Notes: generated by a model from the sequence alone, not told the origin. A DNA stretch of 64,000 nucleotides from Tectiglobus sp965247245 (GCA_965247245.1 CBDFGV010000003.1:992001-1056000); one strand, 5' to 3'. Numbered from the stretch's first letter, positions 17,731-27,126 are shown. A program made the numbers and translations.

Positions 17731-18837
17731 ATGCAGATAACAGATGTTCATGTCACACAGTATCGGCGACCCTCCGAGGCTGGCGGTACCGATTACAGTG
17801 CCGAAATCCAGATCGTTGAGATTGAAACCGATGGCGGCATCACCGGCATGGGATTTGCCAGCGCCCCTTCCAAAACCGGTGACCTGGTCACCCGCCTGAT
17901 CACCGACCTGCTGCGCCCGCGCCTCATTGGCAAAGATCCCCATTGCAATGCGGACATCTGGACGGATCTATTCTGGGAAGCCGCGCCGCGCCGTGGCGGC
18001 GACGGCATGATGCGCACAGCTTTGGCGGCGATCGACTTTGCCCTTTGGGATATCAAGGGTAAGGCGGCCAATGTACCGGTCGCAAAACTACTCGGAAAGT
18101 TCCGCGAGGACGTGCCCTCTTACGCCAACTGCGCGCATCATCTCCCACCGGAAGAACTAGCCCAGCGCGCGGCAGAGTATGTCGCCGCCGGCCACAAAGC
18201 ATTGAAGGTCCGCGGCTCGGCCACGTTCGTTTCGCTGGCGGAAGCCACTGACCGCGTCCGGCACGTTCGTTCTGCCATCGGGCCCGACGTAAGGCTGATG
18301 GTCGACGTCAACGGTACCTGGGATGTTGATACGGCGATCCAGCAACTCAAGGCCTGGGAACCGTACGACGTCTATTGGCTCGAAGAACCCGTCCCGCCCC
18401 ATGACATGGCCGGTTATCAGCGCATCCGCCAGCGTTCCGGATCGACATACATTGTCGGCGGCGAGCAAAACGTCGGCGCCGTCGAGTTCAACGCACTCAT
18501 CGCGGCCGGCGTCGACATTGTCCAACCGAACGCCATGGTGGCGGGCGGCATCACACCGTGGCTTGAACTGCATGCCCTGGCAACAGCCAACCGTGTGCCG
18601 GTGTCACCTTGGAACCTTCAGCTTGTTCACCTGCACATGGCAGCCGGCCTCCCGAACGTTCAGTGGATCGAATACTTCATGCCGGACAACGCCCTCCTCG
18701 CATTCCAGGGAGAGCTATTTGCCAACACCATGCAGGAGGTTGTTCGCAATGACGGTGTCTATCTCAAAGCACCGACCGCACCTGGACTTGGCATCCAGCT
18801 CGATCCCGACATGGCCGACAAATGCAGGGTTGCCTGA
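17731..18837 (+). CDS. Enolase-superfamily (mandelate racemase-type) protein with atypical active site
   Basis: The 368-residue protein has the enolase-superfamily two-domain plan: an N-terminal capping domain and a (beta/alpha)7 barrel. The metal ligands are Asp192 (VDVNGTW), Glu218 (WLEEPV) and Glu245 (GGEQN). The base region reads K159-V-R161 instead of KxK. In the mandelate racemase subgroup a His pairs with Asp at the barrel end; here Asp262 is present, but the expected PH is SPWN (292-295), with His only at 300 and 302. The family abstracts a proton alpha to a carboxylate, giving racemisation, dehydration or cycloisomerisation. Substitution at these positions leaves the reaction open. 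It stands alone between trkH and a monooxygenase. Confidence 0.85.
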   Translation: MQITDVHVTQYRRPSEAGGTDYSAEIQIVEIETDGGITGMGFASAPSKTGDLVTRLITDLLRPRLIGKDPHCNADIWTDLFWEAAPRRGGDGMMRTALAAIDFALWDIKGKAANVPVAKLLGKFREDVPSYANCAHHLPPEELAQRAAEYVAAGHKALKVRGSATFVSLAEATDRVRHVRSAIGPDVRLMVDVNGTWDVDTAIQQLKAWEPYDVYWLEEPVPPHDMAGYQRIRQRSGSTYIVGGEQNVGAVEFNALIAAGVDIVQPNAMVAGGITPWLELHALATANRVPVSPWNLQLVHLHMAAGLPNVQWIEYFMPDNALLAFQGELFANTMQEVVRNDGVYLKAPTAPGLGIQLDPDMADKCRVA

Positions 18838-19010
18838 CGCTACACCCACATTTCTCAACCACGCACAAGCAAGACAGCACCAAACCAGGATACCAGCCGG
18901 GATGATCGATCACGCATCAGAAGGTTGATCGCATAGGCTTGCGTCTCGTTTGCGAACTCACATAACGTCCTCCCGAACGAGTACACCTCATCCAAACGCG
19001 GACACAATTG

Positions 19011-20657
19011 ATGCAGCTTTCACCTCATAAGGACGCTACGACGAAAGCCCACCAATCGAGCAGTCTCGACTACGACGCCATCGTCATTGGCGCCGGGATC
19101 TCAGGCCTCTATCAGCTCTACCGTCTGCGTGAGCTCGGCCTCAGTGTCCGCGTTCTTGAAATGGGAACCGGCGTCGGGGGTACCTGGTATTGGAACCGCT
19201 ACCCAGGTGCCCGCTTCGATTCCGAGAGTTACTCCTACGGCTACTCATTCTCACAGGAGGTTCTCGACGAGTGGGACTGGTCTGAGCACTTTGCCGGCCA
19301 GCCTGAGACAGAGCGCTACCTCAACTACGTGGCCGATAAATTCGACCTCAAAAAGCACATTCAGTTTTCCTGCCGCGTCGCCTCTGCACATTTCGTGGAC
19401 GCTGAGCACCACTGGCTTCTCCGCACCGACGACGGTGACGAACTGACCTGCCGTTTCCTAGTCACCGCGATTGGCGCTCTTTCCGCACCGACCATGCCAC
19501 GGTTCGAGGGCATGGATGATTATCAAGGCCCCTCATTCCACACCGGCCTATGGCCCAAGGAACCGGTCGACTTCACCGGCAAGCGGGTCGCCGTCATCGG
19601 CACCGGCGCCAGTGGTGTCCAAACAATCCAGGAAGTGGCAAAAGTTGCCGGCCACCTCACGGTTTTTCAACGTCGCCCCAATTGGTGCACGCCGCTCAAC
19701 AACGGTCCCATCCCAAAGCCCGAGATGGACACCATCAGAGCCGGATACGCCGAGCTGTTCGAGCACTGCCGCAACACCACGGCATGCTTTGTTCACTCGG
19801 TCGATCCCCGCGGCACATTTGAGGTCACAGAGGAAGAACGCAACGCCTTCTGGGAAAGTCTCTACCGCGGCAAGGGCTTCGGCATCTGGCAGGGCAACTT
19901 CCGAGATGTTCTTGTCAACCCGGAGGCCAACAAACTGCTGTCGGATTTCGTCGCCGACAAGATTCGTGGCCGGGTCAACGACCCGGAAACAGCCGAGCTG
20001 CTGATCCCGAAAGACCACGGCTTCGGTACCCGTCGCGTCCCCCAGGAAACGTTTTATTACGAAGTCTACAATCAGCCGAATGTTGAGCTGATCAGCATGC
20101 TCGAGACGCCGATTGAGCGCATCACGGCTAACGGCCTTCGGACCAGCGCAGCAGATTACGAGTTCGATGTCATCGTCTACGCTACAGGGTTCGACGCCGT
20201 CACAGGCAGCTTTGATCGCATCGACATTCGCGGCACCAACGGCCAACGCCTGATCGACACTTGGTCCGAAGGTCCGACGACATTCGTCGGCATGATGGTT
20301 GAGCAATTCCCCAACATGTTCATGATCCTCGGACCGCACACCGCGCTAGGCAACAACCCACGCAGCATGGAGTACAATGTTGAGTGGGTGCGCGATGTCA
20401 TTCAACACATGGGTGACCACGAACTCACATTTGCCGACGCCACACCGCGTGCCATGGAAGAGTGGACCGACTTCGTCCGCCAAAAGTCCGAAGGCTTATT
20501 GGCCAACGACATCGATTCCTGGATGACTGGCGTCAACATGAATGTCGAAGGCAAACAAGTTCGCCGCCTGGTGCGCTACAGCGGGACTGCACCGGAATAC
20601 CGCGCCTGGTGCGATCGCGTCGCAGCCGGCGGCTATGAGGAAATCAGGTTCGCGTGA
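19011..20657 (+). CDS. Flavin-containing monooxygenase, Baeyer-Villiger type
   Basis: The 548-residue protein carries two Rossmann motifs, GAGISG at 27-32 for FAD and GTGASG at 197-202 for NADPH. Between them lies YQGPSFHTGLWP (171-182), close to the FxGxxxHxxxWP fingerprint of Baeyer-Villiger monooxygenases. GGTWYWNRYPGARFDSESY is also typical of the cyclohexanone/phenylacetone monooxygenase branch. Such enzymes insert oxygen next to a ketone, using NADPH and O2, in the cytosol. The first fingerprint residue is Tyr rather than Phe. An ATG at 19011 was preferred to the TTG just before it. The neighbouring genes give no clear ketone substrate. Confidence 0.92.
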   Translation: MQLSPHKDATTKAHQSSSLDYDAIVIGAGISGLYQLYRLRELGLSVRVLEMGTGVGGTWYWNRYPGARFDSESYSYGYSFSQEVLDEWDWSEHFAGQPETERYLNYVADKFDLKKHIQFSCRVASAHFVDAEHHWLLRTDDGDELTCRFLVTAIGALSAPTMPRFEGMDDYQGPSFHTGLWPKEPVDFTGKRVAVIGTGASGVQTIQEVAKVAGHLTVFQRRPNWCTPLNNGPIPKPEMDTIRAGYAELFEHCRNTTACFVHSVDPRGTFEVTEEERNAFWESLYRGKGFGIWQGNFRDVLVNPEANKLLSDFVADKIRGRVNDPETAELLIPKDHGFGTRRVPQETFYYEVYNQPNVELISMLETPIERITANGLRTSAADYEFDVIVYATGFDAVTGSFDRIDIRGTNGQRLIDTWSEGPTTFVGMMVEQFPNMFMILGPHTALGNNPRSMEYNVEWVRDVIQHMGDHELTFADATPRAMEEWTDFVRQKSEGLLANDIDSWMTGVNMNVEGKQVRRLVRYSGTAPEYRAWCDRVAAGGYEEIRFA

Positions 20658-21576
20658 AGTCACGGGTACTCACTCGTGACGACGCGGGCAGCGATGAAAA
20701 TTGCATTCCAGTCTAAGCCCAATAGGTTTTGTCATCCCTGCGCAGGCAGGAATCCAGACGACCATCCACTAGCATCACTAGCGTAGGAAGAAACGGTGAG
20801 GCGGCATGACCTCCCAAAACGTCATCGCAGATGAAGTCGCGACTTGCTTGGGTCCCCGGCCAGGCCGGGGATGACGCAGCAGCATGTCCGCTAGTCCACC
20901 TCCACTCTTGCAAGCGAGCATCTTCGCTGTGCTCTGTCGACAAGAGAGAAAGAGAAGAAAAACAAACCGCAAGCTCTATGCTTGCAGTTACCCCTCACCC
21001 CGACCCTCTCCCCCTGACGAATGGGGAGAGGGAGACGCTGCAATCCAATCCACACGCCACCCACGATCGTCATCCCTGCGAAGGCAGGGATCCAGACGAC
21101 CATCTGCACGGGTCATTTGCGTGGGAAAAAGCGGTGAGGCGGCATGGCCTCCCAACACATCATCGCAGATCAAGTCGCGACTTGCTTGGGTCCCCGGCCA
21201 AGCCGGGGATGACGAAGGAGTATGTCCGCTAGTCCACTTCCACTCTCGCGAGCCAGCACTTTCGCCGTGCTCTGTCGACAAGAGAGAAAGAGAAGAAAAA
21301 CAAACCGCAAGCTCCATGCTTGCAGTTGCCCCTCACCTCGACCCTCTACCCCTGAAGAATGGGGAGAGGGGACGTTAAAGTCCAATCCCCACGCCACTCA
21401 CAATCGTCATCCCTGCACAGGCAGGGATCCAGGCGACCATCCGCTCGAGCAATTAAAGGTGGGACGAGCCGGTCAAGCAGCCAGCCACTCAGTCGGGCAT
21501 CGCAGAGCAACAGCTACGCGCATTGATGCAAGCAAAACCCGGTACGGCGCCAGGGAAGGTTTCTCGGCGATCAACC
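20658..21576. other. Long intergenic region dominated by repeats
   Basis: This 919-base stretch separates the monooxygenase and the acyl-CoA dehydrogenase, whose 3' ends converge here. Most of it is the tandem composite repeat at 20731-21450. Frames open on both strands are products of the repeat and change sense between copies, so no gene is called. About 125 bases on the right edge hold nothing recognised. Confidence 0.6.
20731..21450. repeat. Tandem composite palindromic repeat, period about 338 bp (two copies plus start of a third)
   Basis: The unit begins GTCATCCCTGC at 20731, 21069 and 21406, giving periods of 338 and 337 bases. Each unit carries three different palindromes: CCCTGC/GCAGGG with a short loop (for example 21074-21089), TCCCCGGC/GCCGGGGA (20853-20871 and 21191-21209) and CCCTCTCCCC/GGGGAGAGGG (21004-21032). 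The third copy stops after its first palindrome. The copies differ at scattered bases, so the duplication is not brand new. Such GTCATCCC...GGGATCCAG hairpins are widespread REP-like elements in alphaproteobacteria. No transposase is present, so it would be a non-autonomous repeat. Confidence 0.85.
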
Positions 21577-22722
21577 CTAGTCCAACATGCGCTTGGCAAT
21601 GTTCAGCAAATGGATCTGGCTGGTTCCTTCATAGATGCGGAAGGCACGCACATCGCGATAGAACCGCTCGATGCCGCGCCCTTTGACATACCCCTGGCCG
21701 CCGAAAATCTGCACCACGCGATCCGCCACGCGCCCACACATCTCGGTTGAATAGTATTTGCACATCGAAACATCCATAGTGACGTCTTCGCCAGCGTCTC
21801 GCTTGCGTGCGGTCTCCAGGATCAAGGCGCGCGCCGCCGCGATCTCAACCTTGCATTCGGCCAACATTGCCTGGACCAATTGATACTCGGCAATCGGCTT
21901 ACCGAACTGCTCACGTTCCTTCGTGTAGGCCACGGCATCGTCAAGCATGCGGATGGCTGGACCAGTCGACAGCGCTGACAAGTTGATCCGTTGCTTGTTG
22001 AGCGCCTTCATAACCGTCCGAAAGCCGAGGCCGGGCTCACCGCCAATGATCGCCGACGCCGGAACGACGCAATCCTTCAGGAAAACCTCACCGATCGGCG
22101 CTCCCTCCTGCCCCATCTTGGGTGTTGAACCGCTCGTTGATAATCCCGGCGTTCCGCGCTCAATAATGAAGGCCGTAATGCCACTCCCACCTCGTTCGCG
22201 ATCGTCTGTCCGGGCAAACACGGCAAAGACATCGGCGATCGGTGCCAGCGTGATGTAGTGTTTGTGGCCGTTGATCTTGTAGCTGCCGTCGGACTGCTTT
22301 TCTGCGCGCGTCTTGAGTGCGGTCGCATCAGAGCCAGCCTCAGGCTCCGTCAGAGCCAGACAACCAATGAGCTCTCCGCTCGCTAGCCGCGGCAGATAAT
22401 TGCGCTTCTGCTCATCGGTACCATCACGAATGATGCATTCAGAACCGATCCCGGCGTTCTGCGCCCCGATCACGCGGTAAGCGACAGAGCATTGCGTCAG
22501 CTCTAGAAACGCTAACGCGAGCTCCTCACTCGTCAGACCGCTGCCACCGAACTCTTCCGGAATACTCCACCCAAACGAGCCGAGGTCACGCATCGCTTGG
22601 ACGACATGCTCGGGCACTTGATCTTCGGCCTCGACACGATCTTCATTCGGAATAGCAACGTCACGCACAAACGAACGCGTCGAATCGAGCAGGCTTTGAA
22701 AAGCATCGGGATCGCGGATCAT
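21577..22722 (-). CDS. Acyl-CoA dehydrogenase
   Basis: The 381-residue protein is a complete acyl-CoA dehydrogenase. Flavin and substrate-binding motifs are LALTEPEAGSDATALKT and GHKHYITLAP. The C-terminal IYEGTSQIHLLNIAKRML carries the likely catalytic Glu in the position used by short-chain and butyryl-type enzymes. It oxidises an acyl-CoA to the 2-enoyl-CoA, passing electrons to ETF in the cytosol. The ATG start precedes a normal N-terminal helix. It stands alone on its strand beside a large repeat region, and the substrate chain length cannot be inferred. Confidence 0.93.
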   Translation of the reverse strand: MIRDPDAFQSLLDSTRSFVRDVAIPNEDRVEAEDQVPEHVVQAMRDLGSFGWSIPEEFGGSGLTSEELALAFLELTQCSVAYRVIGAQNAGIGSECIIRDGTDEQKRNYLPRLASGELIGCLALTEPEAGSDATALKTRAEKQSDGSYKINGHKHYITLAPIADVFAVFARTDDRERGGSGITAFIIERGTPGLSTSGSTPKMGQEGAPIGEVFLKDCVVPASAIIGGEPGLGFRTVMKALNKQRINLSALSTGPAIRMLDDAVAYTKEREQFGKPIAEYQLVQAMLAECKVEIAAARALILETARKRDAGEDVTMDVSMCKYYSTEMCGRVADRVVQIFGGQGYVKGRGIERFYRDVRAFRIYEGTSQIHLLNIAKRMLD

Positions 22723-23136
22723 GGTGGATGTGGGTTTCCTATTGGATGTTCAAGGAGGCTAACACTTGCACTTTCGGTTCGCAGAAGGTCAATTCCGACA
22801 GCTATCAACCAGCGCCAAAAGTCGATGCATCGGCACCAATCGTCAGTTAACAAAAGAATTCCGCAGTGTTTCTGTCGGCATAGTTAAGTCTAGAATCCAC
22901 AACACTTTGAGTTGAAGAGACGAGGACTTACCTTGCTTGGGTCAAACTTAGATAGCATCAAGGTATCACGACCGCGATTCTGTGTTCTAGTTGCCGTCCA
23001 GGTAATGAAAGCGAAGAATTTTTGTCTGGCGCGTCGTCACATGCGACGTTAGACTAAGGTCGTGCATATCCGTAATTCCTGTGCAAACATGCCCAGGTGT
23101 CAACAAACTGAAGCACAATATGGGAGGATATCCATC
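22723..23136. other. Divergent regulatory region upstream of TRAP operon
   Basis: This 414-base region separates the acyl-CoA dehydrogenase (minus) from the TRAP transporter operon (plus). No gene or RNA was recognised. A small inverted repeat, CGTCG-TCACATG-CGACG, near 23031-23047 lies about 90 bases upstream of the TRAP start and could be an operator. A strong Shine-Dalgarno (GGGAGGA) lies just before the GTG start at 23137. Confidence 0.4.
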
Positions 23137-24183
23137 GTGAAAGGTTTGAAATTTGCCCTTCTCGCAGGCGCAGGCGCGCTTGCATTTTCTGGTCCGGTTG
23201 CCTTTACGACGGCTGCTGGCGCACAGGATGTAAAGGGTCCCAAGGTTAACTGGAAGCTGTCTCTGTGGGGCAAGCGCCGTGCTTTCACCGAAGGCATGGA
23301 ATACGTTTCTGCCGAAGCTAAGAAGCGCACAGGCGGCAACTTCAACATCCGTCTCTACTACGGTGAGCAGCTCTCCAAGAGTAAGCAGAACCTCGACAAC
23401 CTCAGCATCGGTGCTTTCGAAGCTGCAACGTTCTGCGCCGCTTACCACCCAGGTAAGAACGCTCCTTTGAACGTGCTTGACCTGCCATTCCTGCCATTGG
23501 CTGACTTCGGCACAATGCGCAAGGTGCATGACGCAATCTACGGTCACCCATCTTCAAAGAAGGCGTTGGCCAAGTGGAAAGCCGTCATCTACATGTCCAA
23601 CATCCTGCCGCAGTACGAATACATGGGCCGCGGCAAGCCTCCTCAGTCAGTGGCTGACTTCAAGGGCAAGCGCCTCCGTGCTCTCGGTGGTATGGGCCGT
23701 GCAGCGAAGCTTCTCGGCGCAACACCTTCGACAATGCCTGCTTCTGAAACCTACACCGCTCTGCAGCGTGGTACGGTTGATGCGATTGGTTTCCCTTACA
23801 CCTACACCTTCGTGTCCTATAAGACCGAAGAGATTTCTGATTGGGTGACCACCAACATGAAGCTCGGCACTGTTAACTGCCCGACAGTCTTCAACACAGA
23901 CGCTTATGCAAAGCTGCCTGAGCAGTACAAGAAGCTTCTGGAAGACCTGAAGGACGGTGCCTACAAGGCGATTAACGACGCCTATGATAGCCAGGACAAG
24001 TCCAACGTTGCTCGCTGGAAGAAAGAGGGCAAGTTGAAGATGGTCCAGATCCCAGAAAACGAAATGGCTGAATTCCGCAAGATTGCTGGTAAGCCAGTTT
24101 GGGATGCATGGGTTGCCGACAACAAGGGCAAGATCCCAGCTCAGGAACTGCTTGATCTCGTCTTGAAGACAGCAGGCAAATAA
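23137..24183 (+). CDS. TRAP transporter substrate-binding protein (DctP family)
   Basis: The 348-residue protein starts at a GTG with GGGAGGA eight bases upstream and opens with a Sec signal (KGLKFALLAGAGALAFSG...AGAQ), so the mature protein is periplasmic. The DctP fold is supported by LPFLPLADFGTMRKVH, KGKRLRALGG and the arginine-containing FKGKRLRAL region that binds a substrate carboxylate. The second half has SETYTALQRGTVDAIGFP, a family hallmark. Codon choice in this gene is more uniform than in its neighbours, suggesting high expression. It is followed by the DctQ and DctM genes. The ligand is an organic acid or similar, not identifiable from sequence. Confidence 0.93.
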   Translation: MKGLKFALLAGAGALAFSGPVAFTTAAGAQDVKGPKVNWKLSLWGKRRAFTEGMEYVSAEAKKRTGGNFNIRLYYGEQLSKSKQNLDNLSIGAFEAATFCAAYHPGKNAPLNVLDLPFLPLADFGTMRKVHDAIYGHPSSKKALAKWKAVIYMSNILPQYEYMGRGKPPQSVADFKGKRLRALGGMGRAAKLLGATPSTMPASETYTALQRGTVDAIGFPYTYTFVSYKTEEISDWVTTNMKLGTVNCPTVFNTDAYAKLPEQYKKLLEDLKDGAYKAINDAYDSQDKSNVARWKKEGKLKMVQIPENEMAEFRKIAGKPVWDAWVADNKGKIPAQELLDLVLKTAGK

Positions 24184-24202
24184 GCAGAGCTTAGAACTAC
24201 CG

Positions 24203-24227
24203 ACCGGGCCGCCTAGCGCGGCCCGGT
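24203..24227 (+). terminator. Hairpin between binding-protein and DctQ genes
   Basis: ACCGGGCCGC and GCGGCCCGGT form a perfect 10-bp stem around a 5-base loop 19 bases after the binding-protein stop. No clean U-tract follows. The position fits a leaky attenuator or mRNA-stabilising hairpin that raises binding-protein level over the membrane subunits. Confidence 0.6.
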
Positions 24228-24269
24228 TGCTTACGGGTCCCATTCAATTACAAACGGCTTAAGGGTTCG

Positions 24270-24923
24270 ATGGATAACGCCTCCGAACTGTCCCCCGGGG
24301 CACGCATGCTCAAGGGAGTGGACGAAGCTTTTTTCCAGGTTGAGAAGTTCCTCAACTTGATCGCAGCACTGGTCATCCTCGCAATTATGTTTATCGGCAC
24401 CTACCAGGTGTTCGGTCGCAAATTGCTGAACCTCCCAGTTCCCGGATATGTGGACTGGATCGAGATGATCATGACGGTATTCGCATTCGTCGCGATATCG
24501 TACACGCAACGCCTCGGCGGCCACGTCAGGATGGAAATCATCCTGGGCCGTATGAAAGGGCGCCTGCTTTATTTCTTCGAGATCTTCGGCACGGTCTGCG
24601 CGATCTTCATCGTCGCTGTTCTTGGCTACTATGGCTACGAGCACTTCCTGCGCGCCTTCGAAATCGGTGACAGTACGATCGATATCGAATTGCCGGTCTG
24701 GCCATCGAAGCTCCTCGTTCCATTCGCGTTCGGCATTCTGTTGTTCCGACTATTTATCCAGTTGATCGGGTTTATCCGACTGTTCCTACATCCTGATGCA
24801 CAGCCGATTGGCGTGCCGGTGATCGAAACAGTGGATGAACAAGCCCAGCACGAGATTGATGCCGGTCTCGCTGGTGAAGAAGAGAAGGTGGACCTTCTCA
24901 ATCGGAATAAGGGAGAAACCTGA
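24270..24923 (+). CDS. TRAP transporter small permease subunit (DctQ)
   Basis: The 217-residue membrane protein has four hydrophobic helices, at about 35-58 (AALVILAIMFIGTYQVF), 65-85, 105-130 and 150-175, the usual DctQ topology. The family motif is the amphipathic stretch GHVRMEIILGRMKG after helix two. The C-terminal tail is acidic. DctQ pairs with the large DctM subunit in the inner membrane in an Na+-coupled, ATP-independent uptake system. The stop overlaps the DctM start (ATGA), a sign of translational coupling. The binding-protein gene is immediately upstream. Confidence 0.92.
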   Translation: MDNASELSPGARMLKGVDEAFFQVEKFLNLIAALVILAIMFIGTYQVFGRKLLNLPVPGYVDWIEMIMTVFAFVAISYTQRLGGHVRMEIILGRMKGRLLYFFEIFGTVCAIFIVAVLGYYGYEHFLRAFEIGDSTIDIELPVWPSKLLVPFAFGILLFRLFIQLIGFIRLFLHPDAQPIGVPVIETVDEQAQHEIDAGLAGEEEKVDLLNRNKGET

Positions 24924-26251
24924 TGGACGAGTTTACAGTTGGACTGCTCGTCACGGGTGGTCTCCTAGCTGCAGTTTTCCTCGGTGTCCGCGTTTATGTG
25001 GCAGCCTCGATCGCAGGTCTTGTCGGTCTGGTCGCACTTCGCCTCGCCGGTGGTGAATCGTTTGAAGATGCCTGGCGCATCGGTGGCGGCATTGTCGGCA
25101 CCATCCCGCACGGCAAGTCGGTGAACTACGTGCTCAGCGTTTTGCCGATGTTCATTCTCATCGGTTTTATCGCCTATCACGCCGGCCTGACCCACGACCT
25201 GTTCAACGCGGCGCGCGCCTGGGTTGGCTGGGTGCCTGGTGGTCTGGCTGTGGCCTCGGTTTTCGCGACCGCTGGTTTCGCCGCCGTGTCGGGTGCAAGT
25301 ACTGCAACGGCCGCGGTGTTTAGCCGTGTGGCCATCCCGCATATGCTCGAGTCCGGTTACGATCGAAGGCTGGCGGCGGGGGTCGTCGCGGCCGGTGGTA
25401 CGCTGGCCTCCCTGATCCCGCCGAGTGCGATCCTGGTTATTTACGCGATCATCGTGGAAGAATCGGTCGGCACCCTGATCCTTGCAGGCTTCTTGCCTGG
25501 TATCGTGTCAGCTTTGATCTATGCCGCGTTGATTATCGGTCAGTGCGCAATCAATCCGAAGCTTGGCCCGGCGATGCCTTCTCCACCACTGATGGAGCGG
25601 TTTGCCACTCTGCCAGGTACGATCCCGATCTTCGCAGTTGTTGCGATCATCTTCTCCGCGATGGCTGCCGGTTGGGCGACGCCAACAGAAGCCGGTGCCT
25701 TGGGTGCGTTCGTCGTTCTCGTGATCGCGCTGATCCGCGGCATGAAATGGCATTCGCTGCAAGACGCGCTGATGGAAACCGCCAAGTTGACGGTTATGAT
25801 CTTCGCGCTGATCTGGGGCGTCTTGATCTTCGTTCGCTTCCTCGGTTTCGCTGGTCTTCCTGAAGCCTTCGCGAACTGGATCATCGGCCTGCCATACCCG
25901 CCAACGGTGATTATGGTGATGATCCTGTTGGGATATGCCGTCCTTGGTATGTTCATGGACGCCATCGGCATGCTGTTGCTGACCCTGCCTGTGGTCTACC
26001 CAGCGGTGATCCCACTGGGCTACGATCCAATCTGGTTCGGCATCATCGTCGTCAAGATGTGCGAAGTCTGTCTCATCACGCCACCGGTTGGTCTCAACTG
26101 TTACGTTGTGGCGGCGGTCAGGCCGGATATACCGCTCGGCGATGTCTTCCGCGGCATCTTCCCGTTCTTCCTGGCGGATGCCGCAACTGTCGGCCTGTTC
26201 CTGGCCTTCCCGGAAATCGTTCTGTGGCTGCCAAACTACGTGAATTCGTAA
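24923..26251 (+). CDS. TRAP transporter large permease subunit (DctM)
   Basis: The 442-residue protein has about twelve transmembrane helices and belongs to the ion transporter superfamily. It carries the family stretches FAAVSGASTATAAVFSRVAIPHML, TLASLIPPSAILVIYAIIVEESVG, MGMFMDAIGMLLLTLPVVYPAVIPLGYDPIWFGI and ICLITPPVGLNCYV-like TPPVGLN, which line the transport pathway. It moves substrate handed over by the binding protein, driven by a Na+ gradient. It overlaps DctQ by four bases. A rho-independent terminator follows, so the operon is exactly three genes. Confidence 0.93.
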   Translation: MDEFTVGLLVTGGLLAAVFLGVRVYVAASIAGLVGLVALRLAGGESFEDAWRIGGGIVGTIPHGKSVNYVLSVLPMFILIGFIAYHAGLTHDLFNAARAWVGWVPGGLAVASVFATAGFAAVSGASTATAAVFSRVAIPHMLESGYDRRLAAGVVAAGGTLASLIPPSAILVIYAIIVEESVGTLILAGFLPGIVSALIYAALIIGQCAINPKLGPAMPSPPLMERFATLPGTIPIFAVVAIIFSAMAAGWATPTEAGALGAFVVLVIALIRGMKWHSLQDALMETAKLTVMIFALIWGVLIFVRFLGFAGLPEAFANWIIGLPYPPTVIMVMILLGYAVLGMFMDAIGMLLLTLPVVYPAVIPLGYDPIWFGIIVVKMCEVCLITPPVGLNCYVVAAVRPDIPLGDVFRGIFPFFLADAATVGLFLAFPEIVLWLPNYVNS

Positions 26252-26280
26252 CGCGTCGCAGACCACGAGCAAAAATCCTG

Positions 26281-26310
26281 AACGGCGGCCCTTGGCCGCC
26301 GTTTTTGTTT
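26281..26310 (+). terminator. Rho-independent terminator after the TRAP operon
   Basis: AACGGCGGCC and GGCCGCCGTT form a perfect 10-bp stem with a 3-base loop, directly followed by a T-rich run. It lies 30 bases after the DctM stop and cleanly ends the operon. Confidence 0.9.
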
Positions 26311-26403
26311 GTCGCCGCCGCAGCCGAACGGATGCCGCTTGATCTCACCGGCAAGACATGATCCGATCTGGCAGAGCAACAAGCGAGACATCAGGAGGAG
26401 CGG

Positions 26404-27126
26404 ATGATCGCACACGGCGGCAAGGCCATCAGCGGCGCCAGCGTCGGCATATTGATGCTCGACACCCACATTCCGCGTATCCCCGGCGATGTCGGTAACG
26501 CCACGACGTGGCCGTTCCCGGTGCATTTCAAGATTGTCCGCGGTGCCTCACCTGAGCGCGTCGTGCTGCAGCAATCGGAAGGTTTGCGCGACACCTTTGT
26601 GGCAGCCGCACAGGAACTCGTCGCCGATGGCGTGGACGGCATCACCACCACCTGCGGTTTCCTCTCTCTCATGCAGTCCGATCTCAAAGCAGCGGTCCCG
26701 GTTCCTGTTGCGGCCTCTTCGCTGATGCAGGCGCCTCTAATCGAGGCAACACTGCCACAAGACAAACACGTGACAATCCTGACGATATCAGGCGCCTCGC
26801 TGACACCAACTCATTTGGAAGCCGCCAAAGTCGCCCCCGATACACCTGTCGAGGGGCTCCCCACGGACTGCGAGTTCGCAACCAAGATTATCGGCAATGC
26901 CACCAGCATGGATATCGACCAATGTCGGATCGACTTGCTGCGGGCTGGTCAGACCATCATGGAGAAGCACCCCAACACTGGGGCAATCATCCTCGAGTGC
27001 ACCAACATGGTGCCCTACGCCCGCGACATGCAGCAAAAACTCGGCATACCCGTTTACAGCATCTACAGCTTCATACTCTGGTTCCAGGCCGGCCTTCTGC
27101 CACGGCAATTCCCACTGACGTCATGA
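26404..27126 (+). CDS. Asp/Glu racemase-family protein
   Basis: The 240-residue protein belongs to the Asp/Glu/hydantoin racemase superfamily of cofactor-independent enzymes. Two Cys lie in matching half-domains: GITTTCGFLSL (first) and AIILECTNMVPYARDM (second), the pair that abstracts and returns a proton. Related groups are maleate isomerase and arylmalonate decarboxylase. The flavin reductase after it starts 15 bases later, so the two likely share a transcript. The preceding terminator separates it from the TRAP genes. The substrate is unknown, although a transported acid is plausible. Confidence 0.85.
   Translation: MIAHGGKAISGASVGILMLDTHIPRIPGDVGNATTWPFPVHFKIVRGASPERVVLQQSEGLRDTFVAAAQELVADGVDGITTTCGFLSLMQSDLKAAVPVPVAASSLMQAPLIEATLPQDKHVTILTISGASLTPTHLEAAKVAPDTPVEGLPTDCEFATKIIGNATSMDIDQCRIDLLRAGQTIMEKHPNTGAIILECTNMVPYARDMQQKLGIPVYSIYSFILWFQAGLLPRQFPLTS

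Noticed and set aside
20760..21400. Many open frames of 60-165 residues on both strands in the 20.7-21.4 kb region
   Set aside because: They are products of the tandem palindromic repeat. Frames in the successive copies give nearly the same peptides shifted by the repeat period, with no recognised domain, so they are not genes.
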